From: Prillingera fragicola
Taxonomy: Eukaryota; Basidiomycota; Tremellomycetes; Trichosporonales; Trichosporonaceae
Direction of reading: 5' to 3'
NCBI GenBank assembly: GCA_002335605.1
Contig: BEDY01000006.1
Location: 558,001 to 622,000 of the forward strand
DNA: 64,000 nt
Shown: one piece after another, positions 43,332-54,395 of the stretch
Numbering within the stretch: the first letter of the stretch is position 1
Layout of the letters: every line of letters starts with the position of its first letter
The notes under the pieces: model-generated
Databases searched by the model: none
Told to the model about the DNA's origin: nothing
The model's input: the letters and a program-made list of their open reading frames with translations, nothing else
Position numbers and translations under genes: made by a program

Positions 43332-44246
43332 CTAGGACGCATTGAGTACCGCGCCAGCAAAGTCGTCACCGACGCCCCACTGATCCATGAGCTTCTTGAC
43401 CTCGCCCATGTCCCCGCGATGGTTGTAGGTACCGTGATACGTGAGGAGGTTTGTAATGTCTGAAAAGGACTCGAAGCGGCGGTCTGTTGGCTGCAGAGGG
43501 CGGCGGAGGCGTTCGGTTACCTGGCTAGTCAGCTCGTGTCGTCTCTGCTCATCTCGGCGTCCAGCGCAGCAGCGCATTCTCAGAGAGCGACTCACCTTCT
43601 TCTGAAAACTCGGCACATCCGACCAGCTCACTGCCTTGATCTCACTCATGTATCGGTCCACAGCCTTGCCTCCACCTTCGAGACACAGCAAAGCCGGTTT
43701 CCCCGCAAGCACAAAGCCCGTCAGCCTATGCCTCGGCGCATAGGTGCACATGTCTTTTCGCTTCTCGCGCGTCGACAGCGAGGGGAACCAAAACCACACG
43801 CGCTCGAGCGGGCCGTCATCGTCACCCTCTGGGATGGGCTCCGGGGATGCCTCGGGGGTGACGATGAGACCAGGGGCGGTGGCGCGCACAGCCTCAATGG
43901 CGGCTAGGACGCTCTCGCCGTCGTCCCCGCCTGGTTCTGGGAGGGCCGCACAGAGCTCGTCGTAAGCTGCGCGGGTGAGGAAGGGGGGTTGCCTCGGCAC
44001 GATGCGCACCCCGGCGGAAGGGGGAAGCGAGATGGAAATGTACACTGCGTCAACCTCGGGGTCGGCCGGGTCGGCTGCTTCGTCGAGCACCACACGCACG
44101 ACTGCATCGAGCGTCGTTGGCGCTGGCGCCGGATCGCCCGCCTCGGACGCTGCGAGCGCTGCAGAGGCCGCGTCGCTCAGTTCCAGCTCGCCTGGGAGGG
44201 GATACATGGCTTGCAGGAGCTGGAGGGTGGAGATGGCGTCGTCCAT
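43332..44246 (-). CDS. RWD-domain protein with DUF1115 C-terminal domain (RWDD2-like)
   Basis: Exons 44246-43596 and 43520-43332 close to 279 residues; the intron (43595-43521) is in frame. The N-terminus (LQLLQAMYPLPGELELSD and later VYISISLPPSAGVRI, ILTRAAYDELC-like text) is an RWD domain with the characteristic YP after the first helix. The C-terminal part (VWFWFPSLSTREKRKDMCTY, LTGFVLAGKPALLCLEGGGK, VSWSDVPSFQKK, RRFESFSDI, HGTYNHRGDMGEVKKLMDQWG) matches the DUF1115 region of animal and fungal RWDD2 proteins. RWD domains are protein-interaction modules; the molecular role of RWDD2 is not known. Family assignment is firm. Confidence 0.9.
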   Translation of the reverse strand: MDDAISTLQLLQAMYPLPGELELSDAASAALAASEAGDPAPAPTTLDAVVRVVLDEAADPADPEVDAVYISISLPPSAGVRIVPRQPPFLTRAAYDELCAALPEPGGDDGESVLAAIEAVRATAPGLIVTPEASPEPIPEGDDDGPLERVWFWFPSLSTREKRKDMCTYAPRHRLTGFVLAGKPALLCLEGGGKAVDRYMSEIKAVSWSDVPSFQKKVSRSLRMRCCAGRRDEQRRHELTSQVTERLRRPLQPTDRRFESFSDITNLLTYHGTYNHRGDMGEVKKLMDQWGVGDDFAGAVLNAS

Positions 44247-44776
44247 CTTGGCCGAGACCAACGTGGCGACGAAGGAGCAGGTGTTGTTACTGATATGGGA
44301 GGATGGAGATGATGATGGAGGTGGGCCGAGTCGGAAAAGTCAATGTTCGGCGGTAACCGCCTAACCGCCCACCACCGGACCGGTCAGGCACCGTTAGATA
44401 TTGACTTTGGGTCGACGCGTGGTTTGGTGTTGACGCGTTTGCAGCGATGAGGGAGCTGGTTCTGAACATCTGTGAGTTTGCAAGCTACTTTGACGAGAAT
44501 TGAGAGACCAGTAGCTGGATCGTACCTCGAGAGAGACAGCAGCCGCGACAGTAATCCGAGTGGTGCTCGTGCAGTGGTGGCACTGCCAAGTGACCAGCAC
44601 CACCACCATGGCAGCTCTTCCCTCATGACCTTGAAGCTAATGCACATTATACATACAGGTGTAGTAGTCCAAGGCCCATTCTAACTGTCCAAGTCCTCAG
44701 ATGACCGGAAACAGTACGCCAGCGAGGTAGCTCTATTCGTCAGCAACGCGCTCAATGCTCTTCGACCCGCACGCAC
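44247..44776. other. Intergenic interval
   Basis: Upstream region of the RWDD2-like gene and 3' region of the small leftward gene. No exon seen. Confidence 0.4.
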
Positions 44777-45055
44777 CTAAGCTGCGAGCACAGCGACAGC
44801 AACAGCCCCAAGCGCCGCAATCCACCCAGCGGTGCGAAACGCTATCCTCGGCGCAGGAATGCGCCGCGTGGCCCCGCTCTTGCAGTCGTGGTGGACAAAT
44901 CCATATCCTGCACTGGTTTCCTTGTATCCATCGACGCAGGCAGAGAAGGCGCTGCCGTCTACGCCGGTACAGGTTAGGGCTGTCGCGTCAAAGGTGCCGT
45001 GACCTTGGCGACAGCACTCTTCGGTGACCGCTGTATGGGAGTCTTGGCAGCGCAT
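44777..45055 (-). CDS. Small Cys-rich protein with C-terminal membrane segment
   Basis: Single 93-codon frame from ATG 45055. The first 70 residues carry seven cysteines (MRCQDSHTAVTEECCRQGHG, TLTCTGVDGSAFSACVDGYK-like region, VHHDC) and the last 20 are hydrophobic (TAGWIAALGAVAVAVLAA) directly at the C-terminus. There is no N-terminal signal peptide in this model, so it is either tail-anchored or the true start is an upstream exon supplying a signal, in which case the end would suit a GPI anchor. No family recognised. Codon use is like its neighbours. Confidence 0.5.
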   Translation of the reverse strand: MRCQDSHTAVTEECCRQGHGTFDATALTCTGVDGSAFSACVDGYKETSAGYGFVHHDCKSGATRRIPAPRIAFRTAGWIAALGAVAVAVLAA

Positions 45056-46377
45056 TGTGTGTGGAGTGGGTTGCGTGTGGGCACAGAGTCTTGGGTGAGG
45101 AGGAGCTCGTGGCGTGATCGACGTATGGTAGTTTGGCCAAGGAGCGTGGGCTTTCTCCAGCGGCGCAGCTGAGAGTGAGCGAGTTGAGAGTGATAAACGA
45201 CAACATCGCGCGAGCTGGAGCCTGATGACGCCTGCAGCTGTAAAAGTTGTCAACATGAAGCAGCCCTAGGAGGCGCTCCGGCACAAGCTACAGAGCCAAC
45301 ACTGCTGTAACACCTCTCCTGTGAAGCCAAGCGGTGCAGCCCATAGTGACAGCTGGAGCAAGGTTTGCAGCTATGCAGTCCGAGCTGGATGATGTTGTCG
45401 AGCAGCATGGAACCCCTGCAGGTCCCAACACTGTCTGCATACGGTATCGCTCCCAACTCGGCTGACTATGCGGGGCAGCCAGGGGACGGCTACAGCTAGT
45501 TGACTAGGGTTCAACGCCACGTCGTTCGGCGCGTCGCGTCGTCTTTCAAAGACGGCGGCCGGCAGCTTCACGCAGGAATCCAGAACGGAAGTTGCTGGTC
45601 ATGCTGTCAATAGCCCTTACAGACGGGCCTGTGGACCTCGAGCGCCGTAACTGCTGCCCACTAGAAGAGCTGCAAAGGCATGAATTCGCGCTGGTCGCGG
45701 CATGCTGGCATTGTCGCGCCTCTCGAAAGTCAGACGCCGTGTTCCTTTCCCCCACCACCGACGACGCGTGGTTTCCCTGTTCCTTTAGCTCTGTCTAGTT
45801 CTCTGCCCTTGAATAGGCGCAACCATCGCGGCAAGCTGTCAGCCAACCTGCCCATTGTGGTGTCCAGTGTTCATGTGCTTCGTGCACATGTTGCTCTGCT
45901 GTAAAGAAGAGGGAGGAGCAAGAGTGGGGGTGGCTAGGTGGCTGCAGGATGGTGCGTGGGCGTGGCAGCCCGACACAAGCCGATGTCCTGATCGCGTGCC
46001 ACTGGTCCTCGTGTCAACAGGAACGACTCTCTCGATCTCTCGTGCGATGTCAACAGATAAACCAATGGAGCAGCTGGAACAGGTACGTGCTGCAGAAGAT
46101 CCCTCAAGTTTCATGGTCGTTTTGAACCTGGAACTGAACATGGCCCTCGCAACGACGTGATCGACCGTTCAGTACGACTACATCTACGTAAGTGCCCGGT
46201 GAATGTTGGCAGGAATGAGTCAAGATAAGGGTTGGAGCCACACGGCACGCGATACCGCACCAGCCGTCGGGGTTGAACGAGTTGAAGGTCCACAATTTGG
46301 AGACTGTCCAACGCTTCCTCCAACAGCGTAAGCGCTGTTCACGCCAAGCAACCATAAAATGCTATGTACATGCTCAT
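45056..46377. other. Intergenic interval with a possible small spliced frame
   Basis: Mostly featureless. On the plus strand, candidate mini-exons at 46047-46082, 46173-46187 and from 46264 have good donor and acceptor sites and a common phase (see findings), but the 3' end runs into the antisense of CWC2, so no gene is called. Confidence 0.35.
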
Positions 46378-47606
46378 CTAATCGCTATCACTACCATATC
46401 CACCCAGCAACGCCATCCCCGCAGCGGGCTTGGCGGGCGCCTTGCGCGTCCTCTCCTCTTCGGCCTGCTTGCGCGCCATCTCGGCATAGTACTTGATGTT
46501 ATCCAGAGCGTCGCCGCCAATCAAGCCCTCGGGACCGTTGTCAGCGGTACGAGCCTTCTTTGCTGGACGCTCGTCGCCGCCGCCTCCACCTGAGCGAGTT
46601 GCTGGTGCGGGCACGTCCTCGGACGCTTCGATGTGGTACAGGTCCTCCACATCACCGTCCTCGAGCGCTCGCAGCGACTGCGCAGCCTCGATGAGGTTTT
46701 CGTCGAGTTTGCTCGCAATGACCTTCTGGCCCTCTTTGGCTATCCTCTTGTCCTCGGCCTTCTTCTCTCCCGGGTTGGGGTCCTCAGTTGCCCATCTGAT
46801 TGTCAGCTCTGCCACGGTAGGCAAGTACTCACCGAACGTTGAGAATCTCGTCCATGTCCATACTCTGGTTCTGCATCGCCTCCTTTGCAAACTGGGCGTT
46901 GACCTCGTTCTGGAAGGTGACGAAAGCGATGCCACGGTTGTACAGAATGTTCCCTGTTCAGTCAGCATCCACCGTTCGCGTCCAGTCAAAGCTACGCACA
47001 CCTCTCAATCTTGCCCCACTCGCCAAAGTGCCGCAACAGCGTTTCCTTGGACTGATCCTTATCCGGACTCTCGTGAATCTTGGCGACATACAGCGTGCGG
47101 TTAGACCTGTTGAACGATCCAACACCACCCATGTCGTCACGGTACTCGGAGTGCTTTTCACGGCCAAAGCAGTCGCGCGAGTGGTCGATGACCTGGTGCG
47201 GCAGCGGAAGCCGGTGCAGAAAGTTGCACTCGGCACCGTAAGGGCAGCGACCGCGGGCGAAGAAGAGGCAGCAGAAGCGGTTACCTGTTGCGTCTGCACG
47301 AGTGTAGCCGGCGTCGCGCGCGATCACGCATCGTGACTGTGAGAGATTTTGGCTGTGGTATGAGCCCCGCCCAAACTTCTAGTTGTGATAGACGTACCTC
47401 GCCAAAGCATCCTCCTTGTCTCCACCAGCCCACTTGTTGTACCAGATGTCTGCAAAGTTAGTCGACGACAAGTGACATCGAGCTCGACGAAACTCACTGT
47501 ATTCCTTGCCCGGCTGGACTTTTTCGCTCGTGTCAATGTCTCCAGGCTTGACCTGCTTGCGCGCCGGTCGCAACTTGCGTTTTGTCGCGGCTGCTGCGTC
47601 GGACAT
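46378..47606 (-). CDS. CWC2: Pre-mRNA splicing factor Cwc2 (RBM22-type, NTC/Prp19-associated)
   Basis: Model: exons 47606-47498, 47449-47394, 47336-47000, 46953-46833 and 46795-46378, 346 residues. N-terminus has NIWYNKWAGGDKEDALA; then SRCVIARDAGYTRAD leads into a CCCH zinc finger (CCLFFARGRCPYGAECNFLH, C-x8-C-x5-C-x3-H) and an RRM (RTLYVAKIHES ... GIAFVTFQNE). This order (Torus-like part, CCCH, RRM) is that of yeast Cwc2 and S. pombe Cwf2, which bind U6 snRNA at the spliceosome's catalytic centre. The tail is low-complexity and ends GGYGSDSD. The second intron is doubtful: the consensus donor GTACGT (47397) gives the wrong phase and only GTCTAT four bases downstream restores the frame (see findings). 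Confidence 0.88.
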
Positions 47607-47847
47607 GGCGGTGATGTGGGGTGGAAGAAGTAGAATTCAAGATGACTTTCCAAGTTGACTGACGTCGAAAGGAGGCTGCTGGATTTATTACGTAATCTTT
47701 CCAACATTCAAAACAACGTCAATGTATGCCAGTGTTCTCTGTCTTTGATGTGGTCGTGCAAGGCGTGACATTCATGGTACAGCATACAGTAAGCAGGGCT
47801 GGACACCCCCTTCGAACTCGTAATCTATTCTCCAAAGGCAGCTCGGC

Positions 47848-49218
47848 CTATGACGGAGGGTGGACAGAGTGATCCACAAGCTCTCGGTATAGGTCCTCTG
47901 GAATGTCTTTGACGAGCGCCAAAGTGATTCCAATGATTGGACGAGCCTGCAAAGGAGGAAAACGACGCAGGATCTTGTTCGGCCTGAATGGTCAGCATAA
48001 GGTTAAGAGCTCGACGGCGGTATTCACTGGTTTGAAGCCATCAGCTCCTCCCGGACAAGCAACAGTTGCGCTATAATGCAGAGGATATTGAGGTGAACAC
48101 CAAAGGCGAGGAAAAAGCTGCTGTCAATGACCGTCACATGTATGACACGTACTCCCACAGTTGTAGAACCTCTTCCAATGGCGGCGTACAGCCGCTTAAG
48201 GTGAGAACAGCTGTTTGGCGTCAGCTTCAGTGCCGAGGACAGGAAAGGCGCTCACATGCAAAGCCGTACACCTTGGCTGTCATGCTTTTACTCTCGAGGT
48301 GTTCGAACAGATCACTGTCCACACACTTGAGACAGCTGTCAAGAATCTAGGAGGTCAGCGCCTGCGTGGCTGAGGATGAGCTCACCTCCAATCCACGGTG
48401 CACGCCGTCAAGATTGGGTTGCACGTATTGCGGACAGGAACGCTCGATGAGAGCTGAAAAGCATGCAAAAGCTTCCAGTTGTGAGGGCATGGCGTAGAGG
48501 AAAGGCGCCGCCAGGACGTTCATGCCTGAGAGCCGGTCAGCAGCGAGCACTTGCGTTGGTGGTGCCCATATACCTTGCACATAGGTGAAGGGCGGGTCAG
48601 GGCCTATTCATCAGCATGACGCCCAGCAGCTGGTCTACACACCGTCATGTTTCCAGACAAATGCCTCTAGCAGCCGAATGAGCATGTCCTCTTTGACGTG
48701 GTCTTTGAACTGCGCGTCTGTCTTGAGTGTACGAAATGTGTCATCCTTGACTGTCCGCGTCAGCACAGGACCTCTTGAAGAGACGTACTCTTGGCACTGA
48801 AGTGACTGGGACCGCTCCCGACGTAGCGCAGATACTCCTCTGCGTGCAGGTGGTCGACTTTCAGCAGAAGCTTCCAAATGCGTGGGCGGAGGGACGCTCT
48901 TCCGTCCTGTGTCGCGTTAGCAAGCCAAGACACGATGTAGCTCGGTTACAGGACAGGTATAGGTGTGACCAACACTGTGGAGCCATGTACACGGCGTGAA
49001 TTCTGGCAACAGCACAGCATCACTGTGCAGCCGCCGTGTCACCTCATCCAACTCACAACATCAGGAATGCCGTCGGTGAGGATCAGCCTGCGTATCCGCT
49101 TCAGACCGTCCGAGATGTCGCTTGTGGACCGGTATCGTCCGGCAGGATAAGCAGTGGTGGCCTTGAGCAAAGACTCGTACTGGTCGTACGTCTGCTTGGC
49201 CGCAGAAGCTGGTGCCAT
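47848..49218 (-). CDS. BUB2: Mitotic exit GAP Bub2 / S. pombe Cdc16-type TBC protein
   Basis: Nine exons, 49218-49057, 48906-48789, 48750-48643, 48603-48574, 48525-48386, 48346-48256, 48210-48153, 48120-48028 and 47983-47848, close to 311 residues. It is a compact TBC domain: GLKRIRRLILTDGIPDV, LRPRIWKLLLKV, the arginine-finger motif IKDDTFR (IxxDxxR), LIRLLEAFVW, and the glutamine-finger YVQGMN followed by VLAAPFLYAMPSQLEAFACF. The end is FPPLQARPIIGITLALVKDI. Length and motif spacing match Bub2/Cdc16, the GAP that with Bfa1/Byr4 restrains the Tem1/Spg1 GTPase until spindle alignment. No single exon exceeds 162 nt, so the gene is easily missed. It shares a 398-bp divergent promoter with MED21. 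Confidence 0.92.
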
Positions 49219-49616
49219 TGTCGCGACAGGCTGATCCCAAGGTGTGGAAACGCGTCAACGCGGCTGTGGTAGGGGTACTGGGTGGCGCGAAGGAGCTATG
49301 CAGGCTGTAAAGTTCACAGCTACTTCAAAGGCTTGGAAAATCTTGTGCGGTCGTGAGCTATGTGTCGTACGTAAAGTGGAATGGGTAGTTGTGACAATGA
49401 TTAGAGAGTGTATGGAAACACCCACTGAGGTTGTTGACGCATTCAATTCGGCTCCTGGCGGCAACTTTCTTTCACCTCCTGTCCATCGCCCAACCAACCC
49501 ATCCAACCGTCCAAGGTACGTTATGCTGTCTTGGCAGCGGCACAGAGCATTACTGGGCATGCAGTACATCACTGACATGGCAGCTCTTTTGCGCGTGCAA
49601 TGGCCTTGGGCGCGAG

Positions 49617-50352
49617 ATGCTCAGCGAGGAACTATCCACTGACATGGTGAGTCCGCGCGCTTCTTCCAGTATCGTGCTAACCTTACCAGGACAGGATAAC
49701 TCAGGTTTGCAACAAGGGATTTGGGCAGAATGCTAACGTGACAAGCTGCAAGATGCCATATTAGACGTGAGTGGCCCCTCCCTCGGAGAGGACTAGAGGT
49801 CGCAGCTCTGCAGCTCCAAGAAGACTCGTTGAGCAGCAGCTAACCCAACAGTTGCTTACAATCACGTCCGCGTCGATTGAGTACATCACGCACCGAACGC
49901 AGTTTGAGCAGACTTCGGCGGCTATACCGACCACCCTCCAGACGACACTAGCTGCGCGGAGAAAGGACTACAGAGGTGCGTCCTCCTTGCCCACTGTTCA
50001 ACAGCTGACGAACGCAGCGGCGATCGAGACGTTTGTCGCGGACATTGTGCGGAGGGCAAAGGATGTGCAGACGCTCGTCGAAGCGTTGCCGTCAAAGGAT
50101 GATAGTGGAGCAAGGGTAAGTGTAACCCGGGGAGGGAGTCGGGGGAATGAAGTGGAGGCTGACGACCAGGCAACGAGGTTGCAAGAGCTGCAAGCTGAGA
50201 TGCTCGTAGCCAACAACGATTACAAGGAGGCCCTGGCACAGGCCGAGGAGCTTCTCGGCGAGCTTAAGGAGGTGCTGCGTGTGACACTTGGAGACGGCAC
50301 GGAACGTAACATTGTGACGAGCTTGACTAAGCTCGGGATCCCGCAGGCGTAG
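49617..50352 (+). CDS. MED21: Mediator subunit Med21 (Srb7)
   Basis: Six exons, 49617-49646, 49690-49704, 49746-49766, 49852-49975, 50018-50115 and 50170-50352, close to 156 residues. Joined, the start reads MLSEELSTDM, DRITQLQDAILDLLTITSAS, IEYITHRTQFEQ, which matches the conserved MDRxTQLQD...FxxxxxY start of Med21. The rest is a long helix (FVADIVRRAKDVQTLVEALP, LQELQAEMLVANNDYKEALA) as expected for its coiled coil with Med7. Role: Mediator middle module in RNA polymerase II transcription. Exons 2 and 3 are 15 and 21 nt. The fifth intron (50116-50169, 54 nt) is in frame and stop-free, with GTAAGT donor and CTGAC branch, so I treat it as spliced. Confidence 0.92.
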
Positions 50353-50493
50353 ATCATCACAAACGACGTGTGGGATGGAATGCAGCCTTTAGATATGATT
50401 GATGTGCACGCGTATAGTTGCAGTCATCTGCATGACATGCTAGGCCCTAGTGGCTGTGTGTACAACAATTAATACTCTTGCCTCCAGACACAC

Positions 50494-53400
50494 CTACTCA
50501 TCCTCCACATCAGACCCTCCATTAAACATGCGGCCATTGCAATTATACGCTCCACAGCGGCACTCGTCATGCCTAGTCGACTGCCGCTTCTGCGGACTAA
50601 CAGCCACATGAGCCATGGCCGTCGTCTTGCTCTTCTTCCCCCTAGAGGCGGTGAGTGGTACGGCCGAGCTCGTCCCTTGACCCAGCAGCAGCTCATTTTC
50701 GGCTACCTGCAGATCCTCAGCGTCCGGCACACCCTTGTAGCTTATACACAGCTCCTCCCCTGGGGCAATGTCGCGACGCGCAATGATGACAAGCTGCGGG
50801 CGTTCGGGGTGCGCGTCGTACACGTATGCTGGTGTGATGACGAGGTTGGGATCGCACGAGTGGTTGAGGTAGCGCGTGTAGTTGCCGTAATGGAATGCGT
50901 CGACCGAGTAGGCAGAGTACGAGTAGAGCTCGGGGTTGTCAGACTCCAGTCGAGCGGCCTCGGCACGATCTTTCACAATCTCAGCGAGCTGGAAGCCGCG
51001 GACGTCAATCTGCTCGAGACCCTCGGGTGGGTGCGCGAGATGGTACCCGTCCAGGTCGAAGAGATATGTTCGTCCAATCTTTTCGTACGTCTGACCGCGC
51101 CGCTCACTCTCGGGCTCGGTGATAACTTCGCCAGCGTAGACACCAATAAACTTGCCAGCCTGGATCCACTCGGCCGCCTTGACACCCCATCCCTTCTGAC
51201 GGGTCTTGAAAAGCTCAACCTTGGTCTTGCGGCCGCGCTGAACGACGCGATTGAGACACTCTGGTGGACAGCCGCATGCCGGTCCACATTCCCAGATTGG
51301 GCAGTCGTTTTGCTTGACCGTCTCTGAGCCAATATTGTAATTGAAACCTTTGTGTCCAGTGCTGTAGAAGTAGAGCTCCTGGCGACGCACGCACGAGCAA
51401 GTGTTCGAGTTGGGATCGCAAGGTCCCTCGCAGTCGCAGCCCTTGCCGAGCTCTGGGTCAGGCACATCGTCGCTATACAGCGGTACGTTGGAGTACTCAA
51501 ACTCGAGATCGGGCGGACCATCGGTGGTTGGGTTGACGCGCAGAGCCGGTGCGTATGGCTCGTCATTACTTGTAGCGCAGTCCACTATTGCCTCAAATAT
51601 TGCACAGCGCAGCTGGGGTTTGATACTGGCATGCTCGAGGTGCCGGTTGTACTCTTCCACTCTCGCACGGTCTGCTTTGCGCTTGGCCACGCCGCGGCGG
51701 TCGGCCTGGGGCTGCTCGATCTCGATTGAAGGTCCGCCAAAGGGCTTGACCGGCGGAGCGGCGCGAGGAAGTTGGTGGCTGGCTTTGAGGACTGCGAAAA
51801 TATCGGGCTCTGGCGACACCGACACCATATCGATCACGCTCTGGCATTCTTCCGGCGAGATCTGAATATCCAGCACAGGAGGAAGGTCCAATGTGAGGCC
51901 GGCGGCGAGAGCGCTGAGCTGAGGAACCGTGCTGCCGACTTCTGCGTCGGGCTCAAGCACGACATCGGGGACAAGAATCTCCACCTCCGGCGCCGACGGC
52001 GTTGCAGGCGCCGTAGGCTTGGTGACAACGTGTTCCACCACTTGGACAGTAGTGGAACTCTGCAGCACCTGCACGCTCCCGGTCCCGGCCTGCTCCGCCG
52101 CACTTGTGCGCACGCTCACAACGGCCTCTTCGACTTCACTGACGCCGACAACCGAGCTGTTGGCCGCGTGGACGACCTGAACCTTGCGGTGGAGCTGTTC
52201 CGTGCTCGTGGCAACGCCTCCAAACTCTTGGTAGCCGTCGCCCCCGGCCCCAGGGTCTCGACGGGCTTCAGAATGCAGATCCAGGTCAGCTACATTGCCG
52301 TCATCCATGCGTATGTCGTCCTCCACAGGCTGCTCCACTTCCTCGACCTCTTCCTCTGGCGACGCCTCGGTGACCGGCTCTGGGCGCGCAATTTCCGCAG
52401 ACCCTGTGGGGGGCACGGCCGATGCAGAGGTTTGCCGACTGCGCGGCCCAGGCGATGGCGAGCGGACTGTCCACGTCGGGCGAGTGGGTGTATCCTTTGT
52501 GGGTGACACGAGCCGCGTTGGCGTCCTGGCTCCAGACGAATTTGGTACCGGCGCTGGGGCCTTGGTCGAGGAAGTGGCCTCATCGTGATGACGGTAGTGA
52601 ATGTGGGCGCCAGGCTTGCCACCGCCGACAGTCTTGCGCGCAACGGTTCGCCTCTTACTGGGCTTGCTGCTGCTCGCCTCGGCCGATGCTGCGCGCTTGT
52701 GCGAAACTGGTGGCGGAATGAGTGGCTCGGGGTTCTCCCAAGTTCCTGGCGCGTGACGCGGAGGTGAAGGTTCGCGCCGTGGTGGACGTGGTGGAGGACG
52801 GCGTGGGTGGATGACGAGTGGTTCGGGGTTCTCCCATGTCCCCGGCTCGTGCTGTGGGGTTGAGGGTGGGCGACGGTCCACGCCCTTGCCTTTGTCCTTC
52901 TTCTTGCGGGGGAGGGCATGGGAGGACCCTTCTGGGGCACTGTCCGAGTCAACGGTCAAGTCGGTGAGGCCTGGTCGTCCTGGTGCTGCATTCGAAGTGC
53001 CATTGGGACGGAACGAGGAGGACGCTACGTTGGCGCCTTCTGTCTGCGTCGCTTGGGTTATGCCATTCACACGACTCGAGGATGGTGTGTCTGGACAGTC
53101 AACAATTGCCTAGACCTCCTTTCACTGCTTGATACTGACCATTTGGCCGATTAGCTGCTGCGCCGTCCGTCAGTCCACTTCCAAACAGATGCAAAGACGA
53201 CTCACAACGACGCCGGACAGGCGCGGTCACCCCGTGCAATGATGAAGAAGCTACTATGCATCAGCGTCCGGCATTGTGGTGGGGCACGGTGTTATGGTGA
53301 GCAACCGCATGCAGATGACCACCTCGCATCATGATGTGAAACTCACGTGCACTAGCTCGCGGCAGCACTGGCGGCGTGTAATCGTCATCATCAGAGCTGT

Positions 53401-53638
53401 CAAGAACAATAGGATTGGTCCTGGCACCCGCTGCAGCAAGTAAGCATGGATGCTCGCGGCGGTGGCATGCGCGGGACGCGTGATGGTGAGTGCGGTGGAT
53501 GGATTATTTGGGACGACGCGAGGGTTGTTTGGTCGACAACCAATGGAAACAAGCTTGTTTTCGGATATGGGATGTTGAATGGGGGTGTGGTCACTACTCA
53601 CATGTGTCACCACTTTGGCCGATGCCCCTCGGAGGCAT
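50494..53638 (-). CDS. CLR4: Histone H3K9 methyltransferase, Clr4/Suv39-type (pre-SET, SET, post-SET)
   Basis: Exons 53638-53602, 53430-53347, 53253-53206, 53157-53140 and 53090-50494 close to 927 residues; the small 5' exons are joined by phase. Pre-SET cysteines begin near residue 612 (GCDCEGPCDPNSNTCSC, then CPIWECGPACGCPPECLNRV). SET follows from about 695 (GWGVKAAEW, IGVYAGEVIT, the NHSCDPNL cofactor motif near 809, ELCISYKG), and post-SET is near 905 (CRCGAYNCNGRMF). This is the nine-Cys zinc cluster and arrangement of Suv39/Clr4/DIM-5 enzymes that make H3K9 methylation and heterochromatin. The N-terminal 580 residues look disordered, with a PIVLDSSDDDD segment near residue 20, two repeats of HAPGTWENPEPL-like text, and an acidic stretch. 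I see no chromodomain. Confidence 0.93.
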
Positions 53639-54395
53639 GGCTGAACTCGGAGTGGGGTTTGAGTGGGGTGCTAGATGATGGTGATGAAAAGAGATGTGGG
53701 AGTGACAGAGTGGTTGTTCATGGCCTCCAGCAACCTCCACAACTGTGCCATGCACTGGTCCCTGACTAGAATGTGCTTACGTAAGAACCACGATGGAATG
53801 TGTGTGTCGTGCGACCACCTTGGGTAATCATTTGATCCTCAAAAAGGGTGGAATACTTAAAGTCTGACAAGCTAGGAAGTATAAAAGATCTGCATGTCCT
53901 GTTTCTCTTCAAAATCAACCCTCAGAGGCCTCAGAGGTCGAAATCAGCGAAAACGGGCTTGCATTGCGAGTCAGGGGCATGCAGAGTGGCAGGAAATCAT
54001 GTCTCAAGTCAGCACGAATGAGGCGGGAACCTCTGTCAAGGTTGGACGATGGACACTCATGTCTGTCAAGAGTCCCTTCTGCATCTCTGGGCACCTCTGC
54101 CAAGCTCATGTGCATCCTGGAGCAGGTGTGGGACTGTTTCTTGACTGTTGCAAGTCTTGTCCGAACTTGAGGAGCATTGCCGGAATAATGCCACTATCTC
54201 TGTTTGGTTCCGTTATCAGCTCAGACCAATGCCCTGACGTTGCCTTGGATGACAAGAAGTGTAAGTGCTGGTCGGCTTTTGCAGACTGTGTATGTCGTTG
54301 ACTAGAAAGGACGGCTGCAAGACTATACAAGCAACGAAACATGCATGATAACAGTGACACTGTCCAAGGAATCTCTATGCAAACTGCCTCTCTCT
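53639..54395. other. Intergenic interval between two leftward genes
   Basis: Promoter region of the SET gene and 3' region of KEX2. An AT-richer patch near 53820-53890. A plus-strand frame at 53894-54301 has no recognisable protein features and is not called. Confidence 0.4.

Noticed and set aside
47811..47832. TTCGAACTCGTAATC tract resembling a tRNA T-arm
   Set aside because: No matching acceptor, D or anticodon arms could be folded around it; it is in the BUB2 3' region.
52290..52952. 220-codon minus-strand frame overlapping the SET gene
   Set aside because: Out-of-frame reading of the low-complexity N-terminal part of the methyltransferase.
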